A DNA stretch of 64,000 nt. Source: CAVPNY01 sp963706905 (GTDB lineage Bacteria > Chloroflexota > Anaerolineae > Anaerolineales > UBA4823). Below, piece after piece: positions 33,321-43,162 of the stretch; the stretch's first letter is position 1, and every line of letters begins with the position of its first letter. The notes under the pieces were generated by a model. It did no database searches. It was given only the letters and a program-made list of their open reading frames with translations, and was not told where the DNA came from. Location of the stretch: NCBI GenBank assembly GCA_963706905.1, contig CAVPNY010000011.1, forward strand, positions 349,957-413,956. The letters run 5' to 3'. Both the position numbers and the translations under genes were made by a program.

Positions 33321-34976
33321 CTATAACGTGATCGGCGGCTGGTATTCTCCCCAGACGCGGCGCAGAACACCGCAAATCTCACCTAGGGTGAGTGCATTTT
33401 CTACGCAATCAATAAACAGAGGCATGAGATTCTCCTGACTGCGGGCGGCATTGTCCAGGCGGGAAATCAGTGTGCTTACCAGCTGAGCATCGCGCGTTGC
33501 CCGTAATTCAGCCAGACGTGCGCACTGAGCAGCTTCAATAGCCGGATCGACTGTAAGCTGCTCCAGGTCAACGTGCTCATTGACCTGGAAGGCATTCACA
33601 CCAACAACAACCTGATCCCCACTCTCCACCGATTGCTGAAACAAATAAGCGGCATCCTGGATTTCTCTTTGAACATACCCCTGATCAATCGCAACGAGAG
33701 CGCCGCCCAATTCATCAATTTTCTGGATGTAAGCCTCCGCCTGGCGCTCGATCTCATCGGTCAGGTATTCAATCAGGTAAGAACCCGCAAGTGGGTCGAT
33801 GGCATCCGCGACGCCTGATTCATGGGCAATGATTTGTTGCGTGCGTAAGGCAACCCGCACCGCTTTCTCGGTAGGCAGCCAAAGAGCCTCATCCATGCTA
33901 TTGGTGTGCAGAGACTGCGTCCCACCCATCACTGCCGCAAGAGCCTGCAAGGCCACACGCACAACATTGTTCTCTGGTTGTTGAGCGGTCAGAGTTGACC
34001 CACCGGTTTGGGTGTGAAACCGTAGCATCAAGGAGGCTGGCTTTCGCGCCCCAAATCGCTGGCGCATCAGGCGCGCCCAAAGACGGCGGGCGGCGCGAAA
34101 CTTGGCAATTTCCTCCAGGAAATTATTATGTGCGTTGAAGAAGAAGGATAGCTGACCGGCAAATTCATCAATATCCAGACCTGCAGACAAAGCAGCCTCG
34201 ACGTAGGCGATAGCATTAGCCATGGTGAAAGCAACTTCCTGGATAGCAGTTGAGCCGGCTTCACGGATATGGTAACCAGAGATGCTGATTGTGTTCCAGT
34301 GATGCACCTCTGCCTGGCAGTAACGGAAGGTGTCTGTAATCAGGCGCATTGAAGGGGCGGGCGGGAAAATATAAGTTCCTCGAGCGATATACTCTTTCAG
34401 GATATCATTCTGGATGGTACCGCGCAGTTGGCTTGGCTCCACACCCTGACGTCTGGCGACGGCAATATACATAGCCAGTAAGATAGCCGCTGGGGCATTG
34501 ATTGTCATGCTGGTGGATACCTTGTCCAGTGGGATACCTCGAAAGAGGATTTCCATATCCTGGATGGAGGATATGGCTACACCTACTTTGCCAACCTCTC
34601 CACGGGCAATTGGGTCATCTGAGTCATAGCCAATCTGCGTAGGCAAATCGAAGGCGACTGAAAGCCCAGTCTGACCTTGATTCAGCAGGTAGTGGTAGCG
34701 GTGGTTGGTTTCTTCGGCAGTAGCGTAACCAGCATACTGACGCATAGTCCAGAAACGTCCACGATACATGGTTGGCTGAACCCCGCGAGTGAAAGGATAC
34801 TCGCCCGGAAAACCAAGCTGCTCGGGGTAGTGAGAGTCTTGGTCACTTGGGACGAGGATGGGAGGCAGAGGAATACCGGAAGGGGTGATGAATTCAGTTT
34901 TCCGCTCTGGAAAGCGGCGGGTGATCGGTTTTCGAGTTTGTTCTTCCCAGCGATTTTGTTCGGATTCAATAGTCAT
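33321..34976 (-). CDS. Methylmalonyl-CoA mutase, large (substrate-binding) subunit
   Basis: A 551-residue TIM-barrel domain of methylmalonyl-CoA mutase. The N-terminus has YPFTRGVQPTMYRGRFWTMR and QYAGYATAEETNHRYHYLL, which carry the conserved substrate-contacting Tyr and Arg. Further on are TGGSTLTAQQPENN and RTQQIIAHESG. The C-terminal B12-binding domain is absent, as in bacteria and archaea where it is a separate small protein; that subunit is not in this window. It is co-transcribed with the epimerase gene. Confidence 0.95.
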   Translation of the reverse strand: MTIESEQNRWEEQTRKPITRRFPERKTEFITPSGIPLPPILVPSDQDSHYPEQLGFPGEYPFTRGVQPTMYRGRFWTMRQYAGYATAEETNHRYHYLLNQGQTGLSVAFDLPTQIGYDSDDPIARGEVGKVGVAISSIQDMEILFRGIPLDKVSTSMTINAPAAILLAMYIAVARRQGVEPSQLRGTIQNDILKEYIARGTYIFPPAPSMRLITDTFRYCQAEVHHWNTISISGYHIREAGSTAIQEVAFTMANAIAYVEAALSAGLDIDEFAGQLSFFFNAHNNFLEEIAKFRAARRLWARLMRQRFGARKPASLMLRFHTQTGGSTLTAQQPENNVVRVALQALAAVMGGTQSLHTNSMDEALWLPTEKAVRVALRTQQIIAHESGVADAIDPLAGSYLIEYLTDEIERQAEAYIQKIDELGGALVAIDQGYVQREIQDAAYLFQQSVESGDQVVVGVNAFQVNEHVDLEQLTVDPAIEAAQCARLAELRATRDAQLVSTLISRLDNAARSQENLMPLFIDCVENALTLGEICGVLRRVWGEYQPPITL

Positions 34977-35123
34977 GGTGAACCTCTCTATTAACAGCTT
35001 GGCACAGTATACCTGATTTGGTAGGGTAGGGCATGGCGCATTGGTAGGGTTTATTCCGTGACATATTTCACATAATTGAACTCCAATGGCGAGAAGTACT
35101 GGTTATGGTAAACTCAAACTCTT

Positions 35124-36268
35124 ATGAAAATATTGGCTGTAGATGTCGGCACGGGAACTCAGGATATCTATCTCTATGACTCGCGGCTTGATCTGGAGAA
35201 TGGTTTAAAACTGGTAGTCCCATCGCCTACCATGATGGTCCACCAACGATTACGCGAAGCAACCCGGCATAAACAGGCTGTCTTGCTTTGTGGCAAGACT
35301 ATGGGTGGAGGGCCTAGCGCCTGGGCTGCTCAGGATCACGCCCGCGCCGGGTTGCTCATTTATGCGACTCCCCAGGCAGCTCGTTCCTTCAATGATGAGT
35401 TGGATGCGGTTGCTGAGATGGGCATTCGGATAATTGACGAACAGGAAGCTGCCCATTTGCCAGATTCTATCCTCAGAGTGGAATTACGAGACTTTGATTT
35501 TCAGGCGATTACTGACGCTCTTGCCCGATTTGGAGTCTCGTTGTCGGATCTAGCAGCGGTCGCTGTAGCAGTTTTCGATCATGGCAACTCGCCGCCAGGT
35601 TACTCTGACCGCCAGTTCCGCTTTGATTATCTTGATCAGCGTATCCGCGCCGAGAACCGTCTAAGCTCTTTCGCCTACCGAAGCGAAGATGTGCCGGCTA
35701 TCATGACTCGATTGCAGGCAGTGGTTGAATCGGCTGGAAATGTGGATGCACCGTTGGTCGTGATGGATACGGCTCCGGCTGCTGTTTTAGGGGCGACCTT
35801 TGATCCGTTGATTGCAGCTCGTCAACGGGTGGTGATCGCAAATGTGGGCAATTTTCACACCCTGGCATTTCGTTTAGGACCAGGTGGTATAGAAGGCGTA
35901 TTTGAGCACCATACCGGGTTGGTTGATTTGCCAAAGTTAGAAAGTCTATTGGAATCACTTGCTAATGGCACATTAAAACACGCTGATGTTTTTGGCGATA
36001 ATGGTCATGGCGCTTTGGTATACAACGATCAATCCCCTGCCTTTAAACGGGGGACGATTATGGCGTAGCTGTAACAGGTCCCAGAAGGAACTTAATGCGT
36101 GATTCACGACTACGACCTTATTTTGCTGTCCCATTTGGCGATATGATGATCGCCGGATGTATCGGTCTACTCGCTTCGGTGGCAGATATCCATCCAGATC
36201 TGGCTGAACCGATCCAGGCTTCATTCCGAGGTCAAGGCGGTAGTGGAATGTCTCCGTGGGATTTATGA
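35124..36268 (+). pseudogene. DUF1786 (actin-like ATPase fold) gene with a frameshift near the 3' end
   Basis: The first 314 residues (start MKILAVDVGTGTQDIYLYD, an ASKHA-type phosphate-binding motif) match DUF1786. This frame stops at 36066. In another frame the family's C-terminus continues without a gap: VAVTGPRRNL then RPYFAVPFGDMMIAGCIGLL, ending at TGA 36266-36268. The shift falls between a TAA in one frame and a TAG in the other, at the five-G run near 36050. One more G would restore a single open frame. Sequence error and true mutation are both possible. The function of the family is unknown. Confidence 0.8.
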
Positions 36269-36348
36269 TTTATTACTGATCTGAGTGAAGTATTCATAGC
36301 GGTTTCAAGAAAAAGAGATATTGTTGATATCGGTTAGGGAATACTCAG

Positions 36349-38214
36349 ATGGTGCATCCAAGAAACCCATTATTTGAACAGATCGATTTGCCAATTATGG
36401 GTGATGGGGCAATGGGCACTCTGCTCAATCTGCGCGGGGTCGGATTTGATGAGTGTTTCGATGCGCTCAATCTGAGCAACCCAGCTATGGTGGCTGAAAT
36501 TCACCAGGAATATATCCAAGCTGGTTCTAAGATCATCCAGACGAATACATTCGGCGCAAATCGTTTTAAACTCGCTGGACATGACCTGGAGGGCCAGGTG
36601 GAGGCAATTAACCAGGCTGGAGTCGAATTGGCCCGACGAGCTGTACTGGCATCCTTCAAAGAAGTGCTCGTGGCTGGGGATGTCGGTCCACTGGGAATAC
36701 GGCTAGCACCATTCGGAAAAGTCCAGGCAGAGCAAGCCAGGTTGGCGTTTGTGGAGCAAATTGAGGCTTTATGCCAGGGTAGAATTGATCTACTAGTCCT
36801 GGAGACTTTCACTGACCTGCACGAGCTGCTCGAAGCGATTAAGGCTGCCCATCAGGTATGCAATCTACCGATTGTGGCTTCGATGACCTATACCCGGGAT
36901 GACCGCACCTTACTGGGTGACAGTCCTGCTAAAGTTGCGACGATCTTGTTTGAGACTGGTGTGGATGTAATTGGTGTCAATTGTTCTGGAGGCCCAGCTC
37001 AAATCTGGCGGATTCTTAGACAGATGCATACAGCGGTTCCTTCTGCAAGGTTTTCCGCTATGCCAAATGCTGGCTGGCCTGAGCAAGTAGGAGGGCGGAT
37101 CAAATATCCAGCCAGTGCGAATTATTTTGGCGATTATGCTCTTGCATTTCAAAAGGAAGGGGCAGTTTTAATAGGTGGCTGCTGTGGAACAACCCCTCAG
37201 CACATCGCAGCCATGCGCCAGACGCTTGAGCGAAGACAAGAGGAGGATGTCATAAGCGAGGCGATGCTTGGCCTGGTGGAGAGTGAAGCCCGGGAAACTT
37301 CTCCTGAAACGCCCTCCCAACTGGCGGAAAAGATTGCAAGCGGCCAGTTCATTGTATCTGTTGAGATGGATCCGCCGTGTGGACTATCCACCCATAAGCT
37401 GCTGGCAGGAGCCAGTCTATTGGCTGAGGCTGGCGCAGATGTGATCAACGTTGCCGACAGCCCAATGGCGCGCATGCGCATGAGCCCTTGGGCGGTCTGC
37501 AGTGTCATCCAGCGCCAGTTTAATATTGAGACGGTATTGCACTTCCCAACACGTGGTCGGAACTTATTGCGAGTACAGGGCGATTTATTGGCAGCACACG
37601 CGTTGGGGATCCGCAATGTTTTTGTGGTGATGGGTGATCCAACGGAAATTGGGGACTTCCCGGATGCCATGGACGAGTATGACCTGGTGCCATCTGGATT
37701 AGTTAAATTGATCAAACAGGGATTTAATGCTGGATTGGATCATGCTGGAGTTGAGATTGGCCAACCGACCTCATTCTTTGTTGGCTGCGCTCTCAATCTC
37801 GCCCCTCAAGATGTGGATCAAGAGATCAAGAACTTGCAACGAAAGGTGAAGGCTGGGACCGATTTTGTACTTTCCCAACCTGTATACCAGCCTGAGATAG
37901 CCCGTTCCTTTCTTGAACGTTATACTGCTCAGGCAGGTAGGTTAGACGTACCGGTTTTGGTAGGTGTGTTGCCATTATATAGCTCGCGGCATGCTTCTTT
38001 CTTGAATAATGAAGTGCCTGGAATCACGATTCCAGAAAAAATCCAACGCCGATTGCAAAAAGCCGGGGAGAATGCATCCCAGGAAGGGATCCAGGTGGCT
38101 TTGGAGTTGATAGAGGAAATGCGTCCTTGGGCAAGCGGTATCTACCTGATGCCAGCTTTTAACCGCTATGACCTGGCAGCAGAACTTATCGAAGCCGTTA
38201 AGATGAGTGAATAA
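36349..38214 (+). CDS. Bifunctional homocysteine S-methyltransferase / methylenetetrahydrofolate reductase
   Basis: A 621-residue fusion. Residues 1-300 form a homocysteine methyltransferase barrel with the zinc ligands Cys in GVNCSGGP and Cys-Cys in IGGCCGTTPQHI. Residues 325-620 form a MetF-like flavoprotein barrel that makes methyl-THF (VSVEMDPPCGLSTHKLL, FVVMGDPTEIG, KAGTDFVLSQPVY). The order is the same as in the Bacillus YitJ type. It supplies methyl groups for methionine and acetyl-CoA pathways. It ends at a strong hairpin shared with pheT. Confidence 0.95.
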   Translation: MVHPRNPLFEQIDLPIMGDGAMGTLLNLRGVGFDECFDALNLSNPAMVAEIHQEYIQAGSKIIQTNTFGANRFKLAGHDLEGQVEAINQAGVELARRAVLASFKEVLVAGDVGPLGIRLAPFGKVQAEQARLAFVEQIEALCQGRIDLLVLETFTDLHELLEAIKAAHQVCNLPIVASMTYTRDDRTLLGDSPAKVATILFETGVDVIGVNCSGGPAQIWRILRQMHTAVPSARFSAMPNAGWPEQVGGRIKYPASANYFGDYALAFQKEGAVLIGGCCGTTPQHIAAMRQTLERRQEEDVISEAMLGLVESEARETSPETPSQLAEKIASGQFIVSVEMDPPCGLSTHKLLAGASLLAEAGADVINVADSPMARMRMSPWAVCSVIQRQFNIETVLHFPTRGRNLLRVQGDLLAAHALGIRNVFVVMGDPTEIGDFPDAMDEYDLVPSGLVKLIKQGFNAGLDHAGVEIGQPTSFFVGCALNLAPQDVDQEIKNLQRKVKAGTDFVLSQPVYQPEIARSFLERYTAQAGRLDVPVLVGVLPLYSSRHASFLNNEVPGITIPEKIQRRLQKAGENASQEGIQVALELIEEMRPWASGIYLMPAFNRYDLAAELIEAVKMSE

Positions 38215-38280
38215 AAAAACCCTACAGCCAACGCAACCTGAATCCCCCTGGCTTTTTGATCCATTGATTTACTTCTTCGG

Positions 38281-38322
38281 ATTTTGCTGGTGTGGGACTG
38301 ATAGCGCCCATACCAGCAAAAT
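38281..38322. terminator. Long hairpin between convergent metF-like and pheT genes
   Basis: A 16-bp stem with one G-T wobble (ATTTTGCTGGT... against ...ACCAGCAAAAT) and a 10-nt loop. A/T runs are built into the base of the stem on both sides. It lies between two convergent genes and probably terminates both. Confidence 0.75.
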
Positions 38323-38342
38323 ATCTTTATCCCGAGTTAACG

Positions 38343-40904
38343 TTAACTACGTAGCCTGGCACCTAGTTCAGTTTCAAGTTGCTGAATGATGCGATTGCGA
38401 ATCTGAGCAACTTCACCATCGGTTAAGGTACGTTCAGCCGCCTGGTAGGTCAGGCGGTATGCCAGGCTTTTCAGCCCAGCGCCGGCCTGATCTCCTCGGT
38501 AGACATCGAATAAATGTGTCTGGGTGATGATATCTCCTCCAGCTTGGCGGATAACCCGGGCTACCTGTTCTGCAGGGATCGTTTCAGCGACAATGATCGC
38601 TAGATCCTCCAACACTGGTGGGAAGGTGGGTATCGGTTGGATAGTGAAACGTTCAGGAATAAACGTCTTAAGGGTATCAAGATTAATCTCTGCTGCCAGG
38701 ACCGCTGGTGAAGCGAACTCATAGTTCTCACGGACTTGAGGATGGATCTCTCCTAACCACCCAACCAGCTGATTGCCTGCCATGACTTTAGCGAATTTCC
38801 CCGGATGGTAACTGGGATGCTCACCGGGAACATAGATAATTTCACTAAGATACAGGCTTTTACACAACTCATTCACCAAGCCTTTCAAATCATAAAAATC
38901 CATGGTCTCTTGATCGGAAGATTGCCAGGTTGGTAAGGCGCGTGGCCCCGTGATTGTTATGGCTAGGCGGAGTAATTCATCAGGAAGGCGGTCCGCCTCG
39001 TTGGCCAGGAAGACTTTCCCTATTTCGAAAATTGCTATGCGATCCCGAAGGCGAGCGTTTATTTCAACGATGTCGAGTAAGCTGGCAAGCAGACTCTGCC
39101 GCATTGCATACCGGCCACTGGCGATCGGATTATTAACTTGGATGTATGGTCTCTCATCGGGCACAGCACTGTTATGTGGAAATCTTCGCCGCTCGCGTTC
39201 TGGTGAAGTCAGGCGGTAAGTGATAACTTCCTGTAATCCTAAATCCACCAGTATGTCGCGCACATGCTCGATTAGCTCGTGCTCCTGGTTGTCAGCCTGA
39301 TGGGGAAGTTCATCGGCCAGACGCGTGGTTGGAATGCGGTCATACCCATAGATCCGGGCAATCTCCTCCATCAGGTCGGCAACTCCGGTGATGCCTTGAC
39401 CGATATCCAATCTGTGATCGGGAGCGGTCACGCGCAGCGATTGCCCTCTATCTTCAACTTTAAATTCGAGGCGGCGTAAAATATCAGCCATTTGATCAAC
39501 AGAGATGTGGACGCCAAGCCAACGCTGGGTATCAGCTGGGGTTATCTCTATGGTGGGATCGACCGGCGGGAGAGGATAAAGATCGAGCAGGCCTTTAGCC
39601 GCGACTCCGTCTGCCCACTGCTCCATTAAGACAAGTCCACGCCGCACACCGCTCTCGGCCATGGCGGGGTGTACACCGCGCGAGAAGCGGTAGGCGGCCT
39701 CGGATGACATCCGTTGAGAGGCAATCGTCCGGCGGACGTTGATATAGTTCCAGGCAGCGCCTTCCAGTAGGATATTTCGCGTTGTGGCACTCACTTCCGA
39801 CTCAGCGCCTCCCATCACTCCGGCGATGGAGAGTGCTCCAGCATTGTCGCATACCAATACAGTAAAATCATCCAGTACATGTTCGACACCATCCAGTGTG
39901 GTTAAATGTTCACCTGCGTGAGCCGTGCGCGTAATGATAATTGGCGGCTTGTTTCCAGCGCGTTGTACAAGGGTGTCATAATCAAAAGCGTGCAATGGCT
40001 CCCCAAGCTCCAGCATGGCATAATTGGTGGCGTCAACGACGTTATTGATGGGGCGCATCCCAGCCAGCCGCAGGCGGCGTTGAACTTCGTAGGGGCTGGG
40101 CCGAATCTGGATATTTTCGATCAACCCTAATACAAAACGCGGGTTGAATGTTGCATTCATAATCTGAATATCGGCCCTTCCCTGGATTGGCCTTCCTTCC
40201 ATTTTGGGGTCGAGATTGGGCAACCGCAGGCGTTGGTTGGTCAGCGCGGCGATCTCCCGGGCAATGCCGAGGATATTCGCATTGCGAGCCAGGTTAGGTG
40301 TGATGGCAATATCGAAAACAGCATCCCCCATGTAAACGACCAGAGGCATACCGATCGGGGCATTCTCTTCCAGGATGATTACACCTGCGTGTTCTTCAGA
40401 GATTCCCAATTCCTTTTCTGAGCAAGCCATTGAGTACGAATTGACTCCACGGATTTTTGCCCGTTTGAGAGTGGTCAATACTTGCCCTGGCTGGTGTCCA
40501 TCATAGATTTGCGCACCTTCTTTCGCATATGCAACTTTAATCGGCGTGTGGAGTGGTCCTAAACCCTTATATTGAAACAGATTTGGTGCGCCAGTCAGAA
40601 TAATGTGTTCTTGCAGGCCATCATCCAGGCGGCATAGCACCAATCGGTCCGCGTTGGGGTGGGGCATAACTTCATAGATTGCCGCAACAACGATCTTCTC
40701 GGGATCCCATTCTAAACCAGTGATCTTGATCTCCTGGCGCTTATGTCCACTGACATGGCCTTCAATCACCCCTTTAGGCATGGGAAGTCCAACTATGCGA
40801 ATCTCTTCCACCTCCAAACCAGCTAGAGTGATCACCTTGGCCAGATCCTCGAGAGGAAGAGTGATGTTAACGAAATCCTTGATCCATGATATTGGTGCTT
40901 TCAT
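38343..40904 (-). CDS. pheT: Phenylalanyl-tRNA synthetase β subunit
   Basis: A protein of about 853 residues, somewhat longer than the usual 800. The N-terminus is MKAPISWIKDFVNITLPLED. An EMAP/tRNA-binding domain (AAIYEVMPHPNADRLVLCRL) is followed by the B3/B4 editing region (MACSEKELGISEEHAG), the B5 domain, and a C-terminal ferredoxin-like anticodon-binding domain (FPPVLEDLAIIVAETIPAEQ). It forms the (αβ)2 enzyme with PheS, encoded 18 bp upstream. Confidence 0.96.
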   Translation of the reverse strand: MKAPISWIKDFVNITLPLEDLAKVITLAGLEVEEIRIVGLPMPKGVIEGHVSGHKRQEIKITGLEWDPEKIVVAAIYEVMPHPNADRLVLCRLDDGLQEHIILTGAPNLFQYKGLGPLHTPIKVAYAKEGAQIYDGHQPGQVLTTLKRAKIRGVNSYSMACSEKELGISEEHAGVIILEENAPIGMPLVVYMGDAVFDIAITPNLARNANILGIAREIAALTNQRLRLPNLDPKMEGRPIQGRADIQIMNATFNPRFVLGLIENIQIRPSPYEVQRRLRLAGMRPINNVVDATNYAMLELGEPLHAFDYDTLVQRAGNKPPIIITRTAHAGEHLTTLDGVEHVLDDFTVLVCDNAGALSIAGVMGGAESEVSATTRNILLEGAAWNYINVRRTIASQRMSSEAAYRFSRGVHPAMAESGVRRGLVLMEQWADGVAAKGLLDLYPLPPVDPTIEITPADTQRWLGVHISVDQMADILRRLEFKVEDRGQSLRVTAPDHRLDIGQGITGVADLMEEIARIYGYDRIPTTRLADELPHQADNQEHELIEHVRDILVDLGLQEVITYRLTSPERERRRFPHNSAVPDERPYIQVNNPIASGRYAMRQSLLASLLDIVEINARLRDRIAIFEIGKVFLANEADRLPDELLRLAITITGPRALPTWQSSDQETMDFYDLKGLVNELCKSLYLSEIIYVPGEHPSYHPGKFAKVMAGNQLVGWLGEIHPQVRENYEFASPAVLAAEINLDTLKTFIPERFTIQPIPTFPPVLEDLAIIVAETIPAEQVARVIRQAGGDIITQTHLFDVYRGDQAGAGLKSLAYRLTYQAAERTLTDGEVAQIRNRIIQQLETELGARLRS

Positions 40905-40922
40905 AATTTACCTGACCTTTTT

Positions 40923-41996
40923 CTAGAACTGTTCCAAGAAGCGCAAATCATTAGACCAGAAGTAACGGATGTCCTCGATGCGGTGGCGTAACATCGCCAT
41001 GCGCTCCGGCCCCATCCCAAAGGCAAAACCAGTGTAAACGTTTGGATCATAACCGCCATTGCTCAGGACCACTGGATGAACCATACCACTGCCAAGAACC
41101 TCCAGCCATCCACTGCGTTTACAAACCGGGCACCCCGCACCATTGCAAACAAAACATTCTATATCCATCTCAGCACTAGGTTCAGTGAAAGGAAAGTGGG
41201 CCGCGCGAAAACGTGTGCGAACGAATTGGCCATACATTCGCCGGGCAAAGTCTTCCAGTGTGCCTTTTAGATCACTGAAAGTAATGTGCTTGCCTACTGC
41301 CAGTCCCTCGACCTGAGTAAACTGGAATTCAGAGCGAGCAGTCACCTGTTCGTAGCGGTAACACATACCCGGCAAGTAGATGCGAACGGATGGTGGATTC
41401 TGTGGATCGGAGGCTGCAAGTTCCCTCATCGCGTGAATTTGGCCGGGTGAGGTATGGGTGCGCAATAAAACAGGATCATTTTCTGATGACTCTCCAATCG
41501 GAAAGCCTCCAGCGACATAAAACGAATCCTGCATCTCCCGAGCCGGGTGGTGAAGGGGGAAGTTGAGTAATTGGAAATTGAAGCCATCTGTTTCGACATC
41601 ACGAGATAGATAGGGTTGGAATCCCATTTCCTCCAGGATCGCAGAGATCCTTCGGTGAATCATTGTCGATGGGTGCAGCCTGCCACGACCAGCAGGTCTA
41701 CCTGGCAAGGTTACATCCAACCTCTCGGTCTGAAGTGATTGATGGAGCTCTTCCTGGCGGAGTGCCTCTTCCCGCTCAGCCAACTTGGTCTCCAGTGATC
41801 GTTTAACCTGATTGGCGCGTTTCCCGATCAAAGGTCGCTCTTCTTTGGGTACCTGACCAATTGCATCGAAGATTTGCATGAGAGGTGAGCTGCGACCAAG
41901 ATGCATGACGCGCCATTTTTCGAGAGCGTCCGGAGAATCTACATCATTGAGAGATTTGAGTGCTTTTTCTTCTATCTGGTCTAATTGTTCGAGCAT
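40923..41996 (-). CDS. pheS: Phenylalanyl-tRNA synthetase α subunit
   Basis: A 357-residue catalytic subunit. An N-terminal coiled coil (about 1-85) precedes the class II core with THTSPGQIHAM, CYRYEQVTARSEFQFTQVEG and GFAFGMGPERMAML (motif 3). A cysteine cluster (CFVCNGAGCPVCKRSGW) is inserted before LEVLGSGMVHP and probably binds zinc, as in many PheS proteins of deep-branching bacteria. The ATG at 41996 is chosen because GGAGG sits 5 bases upstream; a TTG at 42008 overlaps that site. Confidence 0.96.
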   Translation of the reverse strand: MLEQLDQIEEKALKSLNDVDSPDALEKWRVMHLGRSSPLMQIFDAIGQVPKEERPLIGKRANQVKRSLETKLAEREEALRQEELHQSLQTERLDVTLPGRPAGRGRLHPSTMIHRRISAILEEMGFQPYLSRDVETDGFNFQLLNFPLHHPAREMQDSFYVAGGFPIGESSENDPVLLRTHTSPGQIHAMRELAASDPQNPPSVRIYLPGMCYRYEQVTARSEFQFTQVEGLAVGKHITFSDLKGTLEDFARRMYGQFVRTRFRAAHFPFTEPSAEMDIECFVCNGAGCPVCKRSGWLEVLGSGMVHPVVLSNGGYDPNVYTGFAFGMGPERMAMLRHRIEDIRYFWSNDLRFLEQF

Positions 41997-42011
41997 ATTG
42001 ACCTCCAAAAA

Positions 42012-42335
42012 AACAAAAATCTCGTCCTATGTAGGGACGAGATGATGATCCCGCGGTACCACCCTGGCTGGTTGCCTTCTGGCAACCCACTTCGAGCCAA
42101 CAGCTTTTCCACACTTGATCGTGGCGAATGAGCGATTGGCTTTCCATCTAACGCTGGATATGCGGCTCAAACTATTAAGTCAGATAAACCTGACTATTCA
42201 CCTGAGCAGCTCGGGAGGGAACTTCGGACAGTTTCCGCTGGACCGGGGTTTCAGTCAGAGCCCCGGATTCCCTGGCAGCTTTCGCAGGCCTACTTTCCTC
42301 CGTCATCGCTTTTTGATTTAAGAGATGTGTTCTTA
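42012..42335 (-). ncRNA. T-box riboswitch of pheS-pheT
   Basis: On the minus strand the leader carries the T-box AGGGTGGTACCGCGG (42065-42051). The terminator that follows has a 9-bp stem, ATCTCGTCC/GGACGAGAT (42043-42019), and a T-run. A long structured region (about 42335-42110) upstream forms the tRNA-reading stem; a TTC triplet near 42225 is a candidate Phe specifier, but this is a guess from position. The terminator ends only some 15 bases before the pheS start. Confidence 0.9.
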
Positions 42336-42358
42336 TTATCCCTAAAATTTAGAGACTG

Positions 42359-43054
42359 TCAAGATGATACTTTGGAGTCACCAGCTTGGGCAGCAAGCAA
42401 TTCCTGGGTTCGTGGGTAATCTGCATAGACACCACGAAGTTCGCAGGGTAAAAGCGCAGCGATCTGGCACATAATTTCATCAGTATTTTCTTTTAAGGAT
42501 ATGTCTTTATTCTTTCGATCGATGGGAGGAAGGGAGAAAGGCTTACCAAACTTGACTGTGATTTTTGGCCGGCGCAGGGTTAAAATTTTCCCCATCGCAT
42601 GGTAAGTCCCAGCAACTCCGGCCGGGACGATGGGAACATTGGCCTGATCAGCCAGGAATGCCACACCAGTTTTGGCAGAAATTAATGCACCAGTAGGGCT
42701 GCGTGTGCCCTCTGGTGAGAGGCCCAATACGCCACCAAATCTCAAATGATCGCGGGCAACCCGTAAGGCATGCGCATCTGCTTCTTCCCGATTAAGCCAG
42801 ATCCCATTGAAAGAATTGACCAGAAAGCGGAAGAAAGCATTTTTCTGGTGCTTTTTGGCGACCAGCCCAGAGAGGTCATCCCGATCGATGAGCAAATAAA
42901 TTAGGGGTACCTCGATGGTACTCAGGTGGTTTGCTGCCACGATGTATCCACCCTGCCTGGCGAGGTTCTCCCAACCGATCACTGTAATCCGCGACAGTAC
43001 CCGAAATAGGAATCGGAAAATCATTATCAAGAAAGATCGTGTGAAATTCTTCAT
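42359..43054 (-). CDS. 1-acyl-sn-glycerol-3-phosphate acyltransferase-like protein
   Basis: About 231 residues from the ATG at 43054. An amphipathic/hydrophobic N-terminus (SFLIMIFRFLFRVLSRITV) anchors it at the membrane. The acyltransferase motif reads NHLSTIE, i.e. HX4E rather than the usual HX4D, and the second motif LSPEGTRSPTG is intact. It should add an acyl chain to lysophosphatidate in phospholipid synthesis. A strong promoter lies right upstream (43070-43098), so longer upstream starts (frame open to 43162) would begin before transcription does. Confidence 0.85.
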   Translation of the reverse strand: MKNFTRSFLIMIFRFLFRVLSRITVIGWENLARQGGYIVAANHLSTIEVPLIYLLIDRDDLSGLVAKKHQKNAFFRFLVNSFNGIWLNREEADAHALRVARDHLRFGGVLGLSPEGTRSPTGALISAKTGVAFLADQANVPIVPAGVAGTYHAMGKILTLRRPKITVKFGKPFSLPPIDRKNKDISLKENTDEIMCQIAALLPCELRGVYADYPRTQELLAAQAGDSKVSS

Positions 43055-43069
43055 AATGCGTTTAGAATA

Positions 43070-43098
43070 ATTGTATCCCTTCCAGATAAAATCTTCAA
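43070..43098 (-). promoter_or_regulatory. Promoter of the acyltransferase gene
   Basis: On the minus strand TTGAAG (43098-43093) and TACAAT (43075-43070) are separated by 17 bp. The transcript should begin about 10 nt before the ATG at 43054, giving a very short leader and fixing the start codon choice. Confidence 0.65.
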
Positions 43099-43162
43099 TA
43101 AAACCGGGAAATTGCGGATTTGAAAAGCATATCATCCTGGATTTGGATGCGTGTATAATCAA

